This document shows, in pieces, positions 24,254 through 32,743 of a stretch of 64,000 bases of DNA. Within the stretch, counting starts at the first letter, position 1, and each line of letters starts with the position of its first letter. A program made the position numbers and the translations under genes. The notes beneath the pieces are model-generated. The model made no database searches and was not told the origin of the DNA. It was given only the letters and a program-made list of their open reading frames with translations. Source of the stretch: Candidatus Peregrinibacteria bacterium (GTDB lineage Bacteria > Patescibacteriota > Gracilibacteria > Peribacterales > Peribacteraceae); NCBI GenBank assembly GCA_030649955.1, contig JAUSFD010000017.1, positions 62,001 to 126,000 of the forward strand, written 5' to 3'.

Positions 24254-24853
24254 ATGCACAAGCTCCTCCCTCCCTCCCTCGCACTCACCGTCTTCCTCGC
24301 AGCGTGCGTGGATACCACTGGCATCTCTGCGGAATCCTCGAAGATTCCACGCGGCAACGCGAACGGATCCGTCGTCGTCCAGGAGTTCGCTGATCTCCAG
24401 TGCCCAGCGTGCAAGGCCGCACACACACTCCTCGCGAAGCCACTCGTCGAGAAGTATGGGAAAACCGTCCGTTTCGAGTTCAAGCACTTCCCGCTCCGCT
24501 CCATCCACCGTTACGCGCTCGATGCGGCAGAGGCTGCGGAGTGCAGTGCCGATCAGGGGAAATTCTGGGAGTTCGTGGACCTCGCCTACGAGAAGCAACC
24601 GGAGCTGAAGAGGGACATCCTGGCGGACTGGGCAACGGAGGCAGGGGTGACGAACGCAGATACCTTCGACCGCTGCTTCCGCTCGCACATCAAGCGTGAC
24701 ACCGTTCTCGAGGATTACGAAGCGGGACGGGCGCTCGGCGTCAACAGCACGCCCACGTTTTTCGTGAATGGTAAGCGCGTGGAGGAGAGCACCCTCGAGG
24801 CGATCAGCAAAGCGATCGATGAAGCGTCGACGGGGATGATGCAGAAATTGTAG
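24254..24853 (+). CDS. DsbA-like thiol-disulfide lipoprotein
   Basis: The start at 24254 gives a compact lipoprotein signal (MHKLLPPSLALTVFLAAC, lipidated Cys18); starts at 24218 and 24242 are also possible. The thioredoxin-like domain with DsbA helical insert (Thioredoxin_4 type) has the redox pair CPAC at residues 50-53 (FADLQCPACK) and a cis-Pro loop NSTPTFFVNGKRV. It is probably anchored to the outer face of the cytoplasmic membrane, oxidising or isomerising disulfides of exported proteins. No DsbB/VKOR partner is in the window. 199 aa. Confidence 0.88.
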   Translation: MHKLLPPSLALTVFLAACVDTTGISAESSKIPRGNANGSVVVQEFADLQCPACKAAHTLLAKPLVEKYGKTVRFEFKHFPLRSIHRYALDAAEAAECSADQGKFWEFVDLAYEKQPELKRDILADWATEAGVTNADTFDRCFRSHIKRDTVLEDYEAGRALGVNSTPTFFVNGKRVEESTLEAISKAIDEASTGMMQKL

Positions 24854-24906
24854 GATTGCAGGCAAGTATGCCTGCGCTCGTCGTTCAATATTTTTCTTGA
24901 ACCTGT

Positions 24907-24933
24907 GGAGCACCCGTACGGGGGTGCGGTTCC
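24907..24933 (+). repeat. REP-like palindrome d
   Basis: GGAGCACCCGTACGGGGGTGCGGTTCC, same family as 18158 and 35580. It lies between convergent genes. Confidence 0.55.
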
Positions 24934-24940
24934 TCAAGAA

Positions 24941-25528
24941 TTACTTCGCAAGCTGCGCAAAGCCGTACAGCAGCCCCAGTCTCGTATCCCAAAGAACCAC
25001 CGTGCGGTACTGGACGGGATTTTCGACCTCGCCGACGAGGTACTGCTGCGCACTGTAGGGTGTTGCCAGTTCCCCAAGGTCGATGCTCGTTTCATCGGGG
25101 AAGGTTCCCTCGCGCGGGTCAGCAATGGTCGTGAGGTACAGGTGGAGTGATGGCCCTCCAACGGTCTCGAACTCCGGTCCCAGGTAGACCGTGTCCCCCA
25201 GGTAGAGCGCTTCTCCACGGACGTTTGCCTTTACCGGAATGAACGGGCCGATGGTCCCACCGCGCTGCGTGCCCGTTGCATCCTGCGCTTCCTTCAATCC
25301 CTCCTCCCGCCATTTATCGAGTACAGACTGCTTCTCCGCGAGGATGGGATCGTTCTGGATCGCGAGCTCCACGAGGAGATCGACCATGTTGTCCCAGTAG
25401 CGCTCTGCGTAGAGGGGATTCTTCAGGAGCGCCGCGCGTGATGGATTTGCCTGCGCCTCCTGCTCACCGCACGCGGAGAGGAGGAGACATGTCGTTGCGA
25501 GGAAGAAGAGTGCGGGGGTCCTTTTCAT
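24941..25528 (-). CDS. DM13-domain lipoprotein
   Basis: I chose the ATG at 25528, which gives a lipoprotein signal MKRTPALFFLATTCLLLSAC with lipid Cys20. Residues from about 100 match a DM13 domain: GTIGPFIPVKANVRGEALYL, GGPSLHLYLTT, SIDLGELATPYSAQQYLVG and YRTVVLWDTRLGLLYGFAQL. DM13 domains are proposed redox or heme-related modules that usually carry a conserved Cys in the IWCK motif; here that position is Asp (LWDTR), so classical redox chemistry is doubtful. It is convergent with the DsbA-like lipoprotein gene, with a REP-like palindrome between. 195 aa. Confidence 0.75.
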   Translation of the reverse strand: MKRTPALFFLATTCLLLSACGEQEAQANPSRAALLKNPLYAERYWDNMVDLLVELAIQNDPILAEKQSVLDKWREEGLKEAQDATGTQRGGTIGPFIPVKANVRGEALYLGDTVYLGPEFETVGGPSLHLYLTTIADPREGTFPDETSIDLGELATPYSAQQYLVGEVENPVQYRTVVLWDTRLGLLYGFAQLAK

Positions 25529-25585
25529 AGGATATGGAGCGAATAAGGGCATAGTGTACAACCAGGGTTCCACTCCGCAACCTCA

Positions 25586-27451
25586 TTACGGGGCGGTTTT
25601 TGCGGTTGATGCGGCTACTCCGCTCGTTGAACGGTTTGGACTCGTCTTCGATGGCATGCCCGTTGCAGTCGGTCCAGGCCGTTCACTTCCTGTGCGTTTC
25701 GGTTCTGCTTTTGATGTGTCTTGTGCGACGCCGGGACGGAACTCGGCTGCACCACTCGTGGAATAGATGATGCCGTGCTTGCGCATGTAGCGCATGTTCT
25801 CCTTGATGCGCTTGCTCTTCACGTAGACGTAGTCCAGGTGCTTCTCGTACGGCATCTCTGTCCGCAAGTCCGTCCAGTATCCGAACCGCTCGTCACTCTT
25901 GTGATCTTCGATCTTCTGGAGGTACGCAACCTGCGATTCGTGCTCTGCGCTCATGTAGACGATCTGTGCCATCTCCCACTTGCCGCGGATGGCTTCCTTC
26001 GTCGCGGTCCTCCCTCCCAGGATATTGTGCTCAACTCCGCCGCTGTGTCCCGTCTGCACGTACTCCTCTGTTTTCTCCTTGTTGCGGTCGCTGTTCCAGT
26101 TACGGATCTCTGCATTCTCATCGCTGTACCCGCGCTGCCGTGCCCAGTCGAGGTTGTACATCGTGCGCCCCACCTGACGTGTGCGCATAGGTGGCTCCTC
26201 GTGATCTGCCGTGTCCCTCCGGATCGTCTCGTGCAGGAGGTAGCTCATCTGCGGCATGTCGTTGACGATCGTGCGCGTCTCCTCCAGAACGTCATCCGGC
26301 TCGCGCTCAGCTTCCTGCTCTGCCGCTTTGGTCTGATGTGCTTTGATGTACCGCTCCATCGACGGGATATCGGGATCCTTGGGATCTTTCCTCCGCAGGT
26401 GCGTCACGAGTTCCGCCGCGTCCTCGAAGTCGCCCATGTCGCATGCGCTCCAGATGTGGCTCTTCAGGTGCTGCATCTCCCCATTCTTCTCTCCGCTCAA
26501 GCGCGTCTCGAGCGCATCGATGTGCGCCAAGCGCTTGTGGTACGACGAGAGGAGGAACTGGTCCAGGGTCGGCGGGTTGTACCCCTTCGGGATTCCCTCA
26601 CGATGGATCTTCCCGAGCGCCCCATCGAACCGGCTGCGCACATCGCGCCAGTTCTCCATGTACTCCGCGATCACCGCACTCGCGATCGCGGGATTCTTGT
26701 GCCCTTTGAACCAGTCGAGCCACTTCTGCACTTTCGATGGATGGAGGAAGCGATTCGTGCCTTTCGTCGCCCCTTCGAGTGCACTCTTCCACTGGGCGTA
26801 CGTCTTCGTCTCCTTGCCGCCTGCAGCGAGCTTGAGGATGCGCTTCGTCCTGTCGAAGAGCTCCTTCCGTGCAGGGTAGCTGAGGTTCAGGAAGGCATCT
26901 TCATTGAGGAGGGTGTCGAGGTGTGGCACCTCGAGCGCGCTCATGCTCTTGAGCTCGGGATGCTCCTTCAGGAATATGCTTCGCTGGTCTGCGAGGGTCG
27001 TCCACTTCGAAATCCACTCCGGCAGGGTGCTCTTGATGAACCTCTCGCGATCTTTGTAGTCCAGCTTCGGGTTCTTGAACCGGTCGGACCACTCCTTGAG
27101 CGAGGAGAAGGGGATAGCGCGCGGCTTGCGGTTGTAGAGCTCGAGTAGCTTGTCCATGAGCTCGACGTGGAAGAGTTTGTGCGCGGAAGCCAATCGATCT
27201 ACTAAATGCTTCTCATACAATGTCTCTACCTCTTCGACGTCTTTCTGCGTGATGTCCGCTTTTGTCATTTTCTCCTCGAACCACTGTTTGATCTTCTGTG
27301 TGTCGTTCTCGGATGCTGCTCCAGTCGCGACAGATTCTCTGAAGTACTTTTCGTAGTTAGCAGTGGCATTCTGAATTCTCTGTCGCAGATCAGGATTCTG
27401 CGTCACGGCAACCGTGCTCAGCTTCTCGGCTTCAGTGGTTGTATCCGGCAT
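25586..27451 (-). CDS. Large soluble alpha-helical orphan protein
   Basis: A 621-aa protein starts at the ATG at 27451 (MPDTTTEAEKL). It has no signal peptide or membrane helix. It is rich in Lys, Glu and aromatic residues and predicted helical throughout, with many Trp/Tyr-containing short helices (EWSDRFKNPKLDYKDRERF, KWLDWFKGHKNPAIA). Residues about 340-410 (HIWSACDMGDFEDAAELVTH) look like a TPR-type helical hairpin. The C-terminal 60 residues are Pro/Ser/Thr-rich and probably disordered. I do not recognise the family. A TATACT box is 8 nt before the ATG. Confidence 0.8.
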   Translation of the reverse strand: MPDTTTEAEKLSTVAVTQNPDLRQRIQNATANYEKYFRESVATGAASENDTQKIKQWFEEKMTKADITQKDVEEVETLYEKHLVDRLASAHKLFHVELMDKLLELYNRKPRAIPFSSLKEWSDRFKNPKLDYKDRERFIKSTLPEWISKWTTLADQRSIFLKEHPELKSMSALEVPHLDTLLNEDAFLNLSYPARKELFDRTKRILKLAAGGKETKTYAQWKSALEGATKGTNRFLHPSKVQKWLDWFKGHKNPAIASAVIAEYMENWRDVRSRFDGALGKIHREGIPKGYNPPTLDQFLLSSYHKRLAHIDALETRLSGEKNGEMQHLKSHIWSACDMGDFEDAAELVTHLRRKDPKDPDIPSMERYIKAHQTKAAEQEAEREPDDVLEETRTIVNDMPQMSYLLHETIRRDTADHEEPPMRTRQVGRTMYNLDWARQRGYSDENAEIRNWNSDRNKEKTEEYVQTGHSGGVEHNILGGRTATKEAIRGKWEMAQIVYMSAEHESQVAYLQKIEDHKSDERFGYWTDLRTEMPYEKHLDYVYVKSKRIKENMRYMRKHGIIYSTSGAAEFRPGVAQDTSKAEPKRTGSERPGPTATGMPSKTSPNRSTSGVAASTAKTAP

Positions 27452-27459
27452 GGACCGCG

Positions 27460-27465
27460 AGTATA
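27460..27465 (-). promoter_or_regulatory. -10 box of the 621-aa orphan gene
   Basis: Minus-strand TATACT, eight bases before the ATG at 27451, again implying a near-leaderless mRNA. Confidence 0.45.
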
Positions 27466-27533
27466 GCATCCTGGACTTGTCCAGTACCACTTTTGCTCAA
27501 CTTTCCTCATTCTTGTGGTACTCTCCTCTTCGT

Positions 27534-28121
27534 ATGATTCTGTCAGATAGAGATATTCGTAAGGCCCTTGATTCCGGGCGTGTGAAGATCGAAGCGCCCG
27601 ACCAGGAACTCTTCACCCACATCCATGCTTCCAGCATGGACCTGCGCCTGGGGAATATCTTCAAACTCTACGAGCACAGCAAATTCGCCGTCCTGGATCC
27701 CAAGCATCCCGAGAGCTTCCAGGGCAACATGCGCCAGATTGCCATCGCGGATGGCGACTCCTTCATCGTCCAACCCGGGGAGTTCGTGCTCGGTGTCACC
27801 CGCGAGACGATCACCGTTCCGGATGACCTCGTTGTTCGTGTGGAAGGCAGGAGTTCCCTCGGGCGCCTCGGCATCATCATCCACTCGACCGCGGGATTCG
27901 TGGACCCGGGTTTCTCCGGCACGATCACGCTGGAGATCAGCAACTTGAACCGTCTCCCCGTCGCCCTCTACCCCGGCATGCGCGTCTGCCAGATTGCCTT
28001 CGAGGAGATGAGCTCCCCGGCGGACATGCCTTACAATCTCAAGCCCAACAGCAAGTACCAGGGACAAATTCTTCCCGAGGAGAGCAGGCTCGCGAGTGAT
28101 CCGGAGTTTGCTAAAGCCTAA
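27534..28121 (+). CDS. dcd: dCTP deaminase
   Basis: The ATG at 27534 gives 195 aa beginning MILSDRDIRKALDSGRVKI, the standard Dcd opening. The active-site region is VRVEGRSSLGRLGIIIHSTA followed by GFVDPGFSGTITLEI; the catalytic Glu is in TITLEISN. The trimeric enzyme converts dCTP to dUTP or, in bifunctional versions, directly to dUMP. The GRSSLGRLG/GFVDPGF wording is closer to bifunctional dUMP-forming enzymes than to E. coli Dcd, but I cannot settle that by eye. It is divergent from the 621-aa gene. Confidence 0.93.
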   Translation: MILSDRDIRKALDSGRVKIEAPDQELFTHIHASSMDLRLGNIFKLYEHSKFAVLDPKHPESFQGNMRQIAIADGDSFIVQPGEFVLGVTRETITVPDDLVVRVEGRSSLGRLGIIIHSTAGFVDPGFSGTITLEISNLNRLPVALYPGMRVCQIAFEEMSSPADMPYNLKPNSKYQGQILPEESRLASDPEFAKA

Positions 28122-28127
28122 TCTGAC

Positions 28128-28199
28128 GAGAATTAGGAAGTAAGAATTAAGAATTAAGAGTTTCTCATAATTCCTAATTTTTTCTTCTTACTTCTCGTA
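28128..28199. repeat. Stutter hairpin 8 (dcd-tRNA-Val gap)
   Basis: GAATTAGGAAGTAAGAATTAAGAATTAAG (AATTAAG, period 7) is complemented by CATAATTCCTAATTTTTTCTTCTTACTTCTC. Confidence 0.6.
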
Positions 28200-28237
28200 T
28201 CCCGAAGAGAAAAACTAGTACTTTCCTCAGAGCATTC

Positions 28238-28243
28238 TATAAT
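28238..28243 (+). promoter_or_regulatory. -10 box of tRNA-Val
   Basis: A consensus TATAAT ends ten bases before the first base of tRNA-Val. Confidence 0.5.
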
Positions 28244-28252
28244 GACCGCACC

Positions 28253-28328
28253 GGGCAGCTAGCTCAGTGGTTAGAGCGTTCGGTTCACATCCGAAAGGTC
28301 GGAGGTTCAACTCCTCTGCTGCCCACCA
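28253..28328 (+). tRNA. tRNA-Val (anticodon CAC)
   Basis: The acceptor GGGCAGC/GCTGCCC pairs perfectly. The D-arm is AGCTCAGTGGTTAGAGC. The anticodon stem TTCGG/CCGAA has loop TTCACAT, with CAC at 28286-28288. The T-arm is GGAGGTTCAACTCCTC, the discriminator is A and CCA is encoded. 76 nt. Confidence 0.97.
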
Positions 28329-28432
28329 CACTTCGCCCCGCTCTGGCGGGGCTTCGCGTGGCAAGCCACACTTCTACGAGGACAATGTAGCGAAGTGTGC
28401 CCCGCGAAGCCGAAGGCGAAGTGGGACTCTCG
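28329..28432. repeat. Nested palindromes after tRNA-Val
   Basis: CACTTCGCCCCGC..GCGGGGC, GTGGC/GCCAC and CACTTC..GAAGTG pair in several alternative ways, and the outermost CACTTCGCC (28330) pairs with GGCGAAGTG (28424). It is a compact structured intergenic repeat, possibly a terminator for tRNA-Val; no coding role is seen. Confidence 0.45.
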
Positions 28433-28501
28433 CTCATGGTAAACCACCCAGAGCCATTCTTTGAAGTTCGAACATCATCCACCTTCGTCACCACCTCGCA
28501 T

Positions 28502-28744
28502 CTAGAAATCGCTATACGTCGCCTCGTTTCTCCTCTTGATCGCCTTGAGGATGATGTTCTCCCCGTCATCATGGTAGATGATTCGGTAATTGCCGACACG
28601 AATGCGGAAGATATTCTCGTATCCCTTCAAACGTTTCCGGTCGAGTGTTGCGAAGTCTCGCACCATGAGGTGCTCCACTGCTGCGAAAACGCGTTCCCGG
28701 TACTGCCGGGGAATTGCGCGAAGTTGCTTCTCTATTTTCCCCAT
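28502..28744 (-). CDS. RelE/ParE-family toxin
   Basis: The 80-aa protein has the RelE fold signature: KQLRAIPRQYRERVFAAVEHL, DRKRLKGYENIFRIRVGNYRIIYHD and a C-terminal KAIKRRNEATYS. The conserved basic and aromatic residues (RIRVGNYRIIY) fit ribosome-dependent mRNA interferases. The start codon follows the antitoxin stop directly (TAG ATG), so translation is coupled. It is presumably neutralised by the upstream Phd/YefM protein. Confidence 0.92.
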   Translation of the reverse strand: MGKIEKQLRAIPRQYRERVFAAVEHLMVRDFATLDRKRLKGYENIFRIRVGNYRIIYHDDGENIILKAIKRRNEATYSDF

Positions 28745-28987
28745 CTATCGTCGTATCTTCTTGATAATCTTCACGACATCCTCCACCGGCATACCCGCCT
28801 TCTTTCCTCCATCCGTGAAATCCACTACCGTTTCCCATTCCAACTCCGATGCATCGGCATCGACTTTCATAATCATGAATGATGGCTTCGATCTGCGGAT
28901 GATACGGAAAGATTCACCGCGCTCGGCGCGATCGGCAATATCCGAAAGCTGCTCGCGCAATTCTTTAATAGAGAGGTCCTTGGGCAT
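28745..28987 (-). CDS. Phd/YefM-family antitoxin
   Basis: The 80-aa protein starts MPKDLSIKELREQLSDIADR, the DNA-binding half of Phd/YefM antitoxins, with GESFRIIRRSKPSFMIMKVD following. The remainder would wrap the toxin. It is encoded first in the operon and probably autorepresses the promoter, which is immediately upstream and leaderless. Confidence 0.88.
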   Translation of the reverse strand: MPKDLSIKELREQLSDIADRAERGESFRIIRRSKPSFMIMKVDADASELEWETVVDFTDGGKKAGMPVEDVVKIIKKIRR

Positions 28988-28993
28988 AGGGTC

Positions 28994-29023
28994 ATTTTAA
29001 AAGTATTTTCAGTGTACATTCAA
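28994..29023 (-). promoter_or_regulatory. Promoter of the toxin-antitoxin operon (leaderless)
   Basis: On the minus strand TTGAAT (29018-29023) and TAAAAT (28994-28999) are 18 nt apart. The ATG follows after six more bases. Confidence 0.55.
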
Positions 29024-29098
29024 AGTGATACTTAGGCAAGTGAAAGAACGTGCGAACAAAGAGGGAAGCGAAAGTAGCGAATCCTCGACACTCAACGA

Positions 29099-29104
29099 TA
29101 TACT
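29099..29104 (+). promoter_or_regulatory. -10 box of the cysteine-rich protein gene
   Basis: TATACT, eight bases before the ATG at 29113; near-leaderless. Confidence 0.45.
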
Positions 29105-29112
29105 AACACTCC

Positions 29113-30768
29113 ATGAAATGCCGCTGCTCCGTGACCGGCCGGGAGTTCCAGGTCAGCGAACATGAACTCGCCCTCCGGAAGAAACTGGGAGTCGAAGGGG
29201 AGCCGGAACTGCATCCCACATTTCGCTTCCAACTGCTCGGTGCTTTCTGGCAGCACTGGAACCTCCACAAACGGACGTGCGGGAAATCGGGGAAGCACAT
29301 CATCTCCGTGTTTGGCGAGGAGTGCCCCTACCCGGTGTGGCATAAGGATGAGTGGCTACAGCACGCTGATCCTCCAGGTGCGGATTTCGTCGAAGGCAAG
29401 CCAGTCTTCGAGCAGATGTGGGAAATCTTCCATCGCTCGCCCATCGCGCACAACGTGGGAGCGGGGAACGAGAATTGTGAGTACACGGATGACTGGTGGT
29501 ACTCGAAGAATTGCTACCTGTGCCACTCTGGAGTCGAGTGCGAAGACCTGAGGTACTGCTACCGCACGTTGCGTCTGCGCAACTGTCAGTTCTGCGTCTA
29601 CTGCCTCGATAGCGAACGCAGTATCGATCTCATCAACTGCATCGGGTGCCACACAGTCCGGTACGCATTCAATTCCTGGCAGTGCTCAGACTCCGCGTTC
29701 CTCTACGACTGCCGCAACTGTCAGAACTGCTACCTGTGTTCGAACCTCCGCAACAAGCAGTACTGCATACGCAACGAGCAGTACACGAAAGAGGAGTACG
29801 TGCGGGCGATGCAGAGCGAGGATTTCCACTCCCGGAAAACGTATGACAAGGCAATGGCGGAGTTCGATGCGATGCTCCGCACACGCGCTTGGCATCGGGC
29901 ACTCTCCATCGACCGCTCGGAGAACGTGAGCGGGAACTACTTAGACGAGTGCAAGAACAGTGAGAGCTGCTACTTCCTCACGGGGGGAATGCAGGATGCG
30001 GCGAACGTGTTCCGCGGAGGGGATGGAAATAAAGACTGCGTCGATGTGGTGAGCCCCTACGGTGGCGCGGAGCTCGTGTACAACACCTGCATGCCCCAGG
30101 ATCACTGCTACGACATCAAGTGCTGCTGCGACCTAATCCAGTGCAAGTCGCTCGAGTACTGCGCGCACTGCTTCCAGTGCCAGCACTGCTTCGGCTGCTG
30201 TGGCCTCGTTGGCAAGAAGTACCACATCTTCAACAAGCCGTACGAACCGAAGGAGTACGAAGCGCTGAAGACACGCATCGTGCATGCCATGAAAAAGGCG
30301 GGGGAGTACGGACGCTTCTTTCCCGGTTTCTTCGCCCCGACTCCCTACGAGGAGAGCATCGCCGGATTCTACTGGCCACTCGCGAAAGTGGAGGGGCAAC
30401 GGTTAGGGTTCCGCATGCGAGAACGCAAGGAAGCACGTGTTGCAGACGCTGCCGACCCGAGTGCTATTCCGGACAGGAGTGATCAAGGAGGAGAGGAACT
30501 CATGACGAGAGCATTCTGGGATGACCACGCGGAGCGTCCTTTCCAGATTCTCCCACCCGATGTTGCCTTCAGTCGTGACCTGGGTGCACCGTTGCCGAAC
30601 ACGTACTACATGCGCAGACTGATGGAGAACTTCCGACGCATCTCCTGCGATGGGGAGACGCATCCTGTGCAGTGTGCGCGATGTGGAACTGCGACGCAGA
30701 CTAGCTGGCCCAAGGAGTACTACCTTCGAGTTCTCTGTGAGGAGTGCTACCTCAGGGAGGTGTACTGA
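29113..30768 (+). CDS. Cysteine-rich protein of unknown function, CPR type
   Basis: A 551-aa protein with about 40 cysteines (7%). It opens with a zinc-ribbon-like MKCRCSVTGREF. Residues about 110-230 and 275-375 consist of short repeats spaced by CxxC and C-x(5-8)-C, such as NCYLCHSGVECEDLRYCYR, CRNCQNCYLCSNL and CAHCFQCQHCFGCCG, which could form a right-handed beta-helix with stacked Cys or a metal-rich scaffold. It ends with another ribbon (CARCG..CEECY). No signal peptide, so the cysteines are probably reduced or metal-bound in the cytosol. I recall similar proteins in CPR genomes under the misleading name caib/baif; no function is known to me. Confidence 0.85.
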   Translation: MKCRCSVTGREFQVSEHELALRKKLGVEGEPELHPTFRFQLLGAFWQHWNLHKRTCGKSGKHIISVFGEECPYPVWHKDEWLQHADPPGADFVEGKPVFEQMWEIFHRSPIAHNVGAGNENCEYTDDWWYSKNCYLCHSGVECEDLRYCYRTLRLRNCQFCVYCLDSERSIDLINCIGCHTVRYAFNSWQCSDSAFLYDCRNCQNCYLCSNLRNKQYCIRNEQYTKEEYVRAMQSEDFHSRKTYDKAMAEFDAMLRTRAWHRALSIDRSENVSGNYLDECKNSESCYFLTGGMQDAANVFRGGDGNKDCVDVVSPYGGAELVYNTCMPQDHCYDIKCCCDLIQCKSLEYCAHCFQCQHCFGCCGLVGKKYHIFNKPYEPKEYEALKTRIVHAMKKAGEYGRFFPGFFAPTPYEESIAGFYWPLAKVEGQRLGFRMRERKEARVADAADPSAIPDRSDQGGEELMTRAFWDDHAERPFQILPPDVAFSRDLGAPLPNTYYMRRLMENFRRISCDGETHPVQCARCGTATQTSWPKEYYLRVLCEECYLREVY

Positions 30769-30839
30769 GAGCGATGAATTTGCAAAAAAACCCCGTTATT
30801 TTGTAACAACACTCCGTTTTCTCCGTTATCCTTCCTGCA

Positions 30840-32612
30840 ATGTCCAAAGTCACGCACACCGACGTGCTGAAATTCGTCTGGCGCTATGCCAGGCAACACC
30901 TCGTGCTGCTCTGCTGCATGGTGGTGGTCCTGCTGCTCTCGACGGCGCTGCAGCTCATCCAACCCTTCTTCTATAAGGAAGTGGTGGACACCATTGCGAG
31001 CAGCAATATCAGGGACAGCGCAGCGCTCTCCTACGCCGTGCGCATGGTCATCCTCGGAGCACTCTTCGGAGCGGTACACCTTCTGCTCCACGAACTCGCG
31101 GCGCGCATGCTCGGCTGGATCGAGACGCGCATCATGCACCGGGCACACTCCGACGTATACGCGCACGTGCAACGGCTCTCGACCCAGTTCCACGTGAACG
31201 CATTCGCGGGTGCAACATCGCGCAAGATCGGACGCGGGACGGATGCGATCGAGACGATCATGGATCGCACGTGGTTCAACTTCCTCCCGCTCATGATCAT
31301 GACGGTGGGATTCATGCTCATCCTGAGCTTCTTCGCGCCGCTCATCGGACTCGCGATCGTGGGAGGCATCCTCGTGTACGCCCCCGTCTCCATCGCGCTC
31401 AACCTCTACATGGCTCGCTACCACAGCTGGACGGACCAGCAGGATACCCACGTGACTGCGAGCCTTGTGGACTCCATCACGGGGAACGCTGTTGTGAAGG
31501 CCTTCGGTGCGGAAGAGCGTGAGGAGGCGCGCCATGGAAAAGTCCTCACGGAGTGGCAGAGCCGGCTCTGGACGACGTGGAAGCTCGGCAACATCGTGAC
31601 GTGGACGCAGTTCATGCTGCTGATCGTGATCGAGCTCGCCCTCATGCTCCTCTCCGTGTACCTGTGGTACCGCGGTGAGTTCACCCCGGGGAGCTTCATC
31701 GTCGTGACGATCTACATTGGGAGGCTGTGGGGTTTCCTCTACGACATCGGGCAGAACGTGCGCAACTACCTGCGGGCCGTTGCGCATGCGGAGGAGATGA
31801 TCGGGCTGGCACAGATGCCCCTTGGTGTAGCGGATGCTCCCAATGCTCCTCCCCTAAGTGTTCCGCAGGGATCGATCGCCTTCGAAGATGTGTCCTTCGG
31901 GTACGAGAATAAAGTGAGCCGCGTCTTCGATCACTTCAGCGTCGCTATCCAGCCGGGGGAGCGCGTTGCCCTCGTCGGGCACTCCGGTGGAGGGAAGAGC
32001 ACCTTCGTGAAGCTCCTGCTCCGCCTCTACGACGTCACCGAAGGGCGCATCACCATCGACGGCCAGAATATCGATGTGGTGACGCAGGAGAGCCTGCGCA
32101 CGTCCATCGGACTCGTCCCCCAGGATCCCATCCTCTTCCACCGCTCCATTGCAGAGAACATCCGCTACGCAAAGTCCAATGCAACGCAGGACGAGATCAT
32201 CGAGGCTGCCAAGCACGCGCACGCCCACGAGTTCATCCAGGATCTCCCCTTTGGTTATGACACCCTCGTCGGTGAGAGGGGAGTGAAGTTGAGCGGTGGT
32301 GAGCGCCAGCGCGTGGCGATCGCCCGTGCAATCATCGCGGATACACCCATCCTCATCCTCGATGAGGCGACGAGCAGCTTGGACTCACAGTCGGAGAAGT
32401 ACATCCAGGACGCGCTCCACTACCTCATGCAGGGCCGCACCACGATCGTCATCGCGCACCGCCTCTCGACCATCAAGCAGGCTGATCGCATCCTCGTCAT
32501 CGAGGACGGGCGGATCGTCGAGCAGGGGCCGCACAGTGAACTCGTGAAGAAGGAGGGCGGACTGTATCGTGATTTCTACGAGCTGCAGGCGGGTGGGTTT
32601 ATTGGGGAATAG
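30840..32612 (+). CDS. ABC exporter, fused membrane and ATPase domains
   Basis: The 590-aa half-transporter has six membrane helices in residues 1-310 (for example VLLCCMVVVLLLSTALQLI and LPLMIMTVGFMLILSFFAPL). The nucleotide-binding domain has Walker A VGHSGGGKST, Q-loop LVPQDPILFH, signature KLSGGERQRVAIARA, Walker B ILILDEATSSLDSQ and H-loop VIAHRLSTI. It belongs to the MsbA/ATM1-like exporter class and would act as a homodimer. The substrate (lipid, peptide or drug) is not evident and no partner gene is adjacent. Confidence 0.93.
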   Translation: MSKVTHTDVLKFVWRYARQHLVLLCCMVVVLLLSTALQLIQPFFYKEVVDTIASSNIRDSAALSYAVRMVILGALFGAVHLLLHELAARMLGWIETRIMHRAHSDVYAHVQRLSTQFHVNAFAGATSRKIGRGTDAIETIMDRTWFNFLPLMIMTVGFMLILSFFAPLIGLAIVGGILVYAPVSIALNLYMARYHSWTDQQDTHVTASLVDSITGNAVVKAFGAEEREEARHGKVLTEWQSRLWTTWKLGNIVTWTQFMLLIVIELALMLLSVYLWYRGEFTPGSFIVVTIYIGRLWGFLYDIGQNVRNYLRAVAHAEEMIGLAQMPLGVADAPNAPPLSVPQGSIAFEDVSFGYENKVSRVFDHFSVAIQPGERVALVGHSGGGKSTFVKLLLRLYDVTEGRITIDGQNIDVVTQESLRTSIGLVPQDPILFHRSIAENIRYAKSNATQDEIIEAAKHAHAHEFIQDLPFGYDTLVGERGVKLSGGERQRVAIARAIIADTPILILDEATSSLDSQSEKYIQDALHYLMQGRTTIVIAHRLSTIKQADRILVIEDGRIVEQGPHSELVKKEGGLYRDFYELQAGGFIGE

Positions 32613-32642
32613 GGCTAGGATTAGGGCTAGGGCTAGGCCGCA
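32609..32642 (+). repeat. Stutter repeat, single arm
   Basis: GGGCTA/GGATTA words (period 6) begin in the stop region of the ABC exporter gene. No complementary arm was seen nearby, unlike most other loci. Confidence 0.5.
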
Positions 32643-32693
32643 GGTTGAGAGTGTGATGCACGGGATGACACTGTTCCGTTCCCCTGTTTTTCA

Positions 32694-32722
32694 TTGACTG
32701 AAAAGTCGAGGGTGTATTTAAT
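32694..32722 (+). promoter_or_regulatory. Promoter of the 81-aa ORF
   Basis: TTGACT at 32694-32699, 17 nt, TTTAAT at 32717-32722. The ATG at 32744 would have a leader of about 15 nt. Confidence 0.55.
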
Positions 32723-32743
32723 GACCAACCATTTCCTGTTCCA

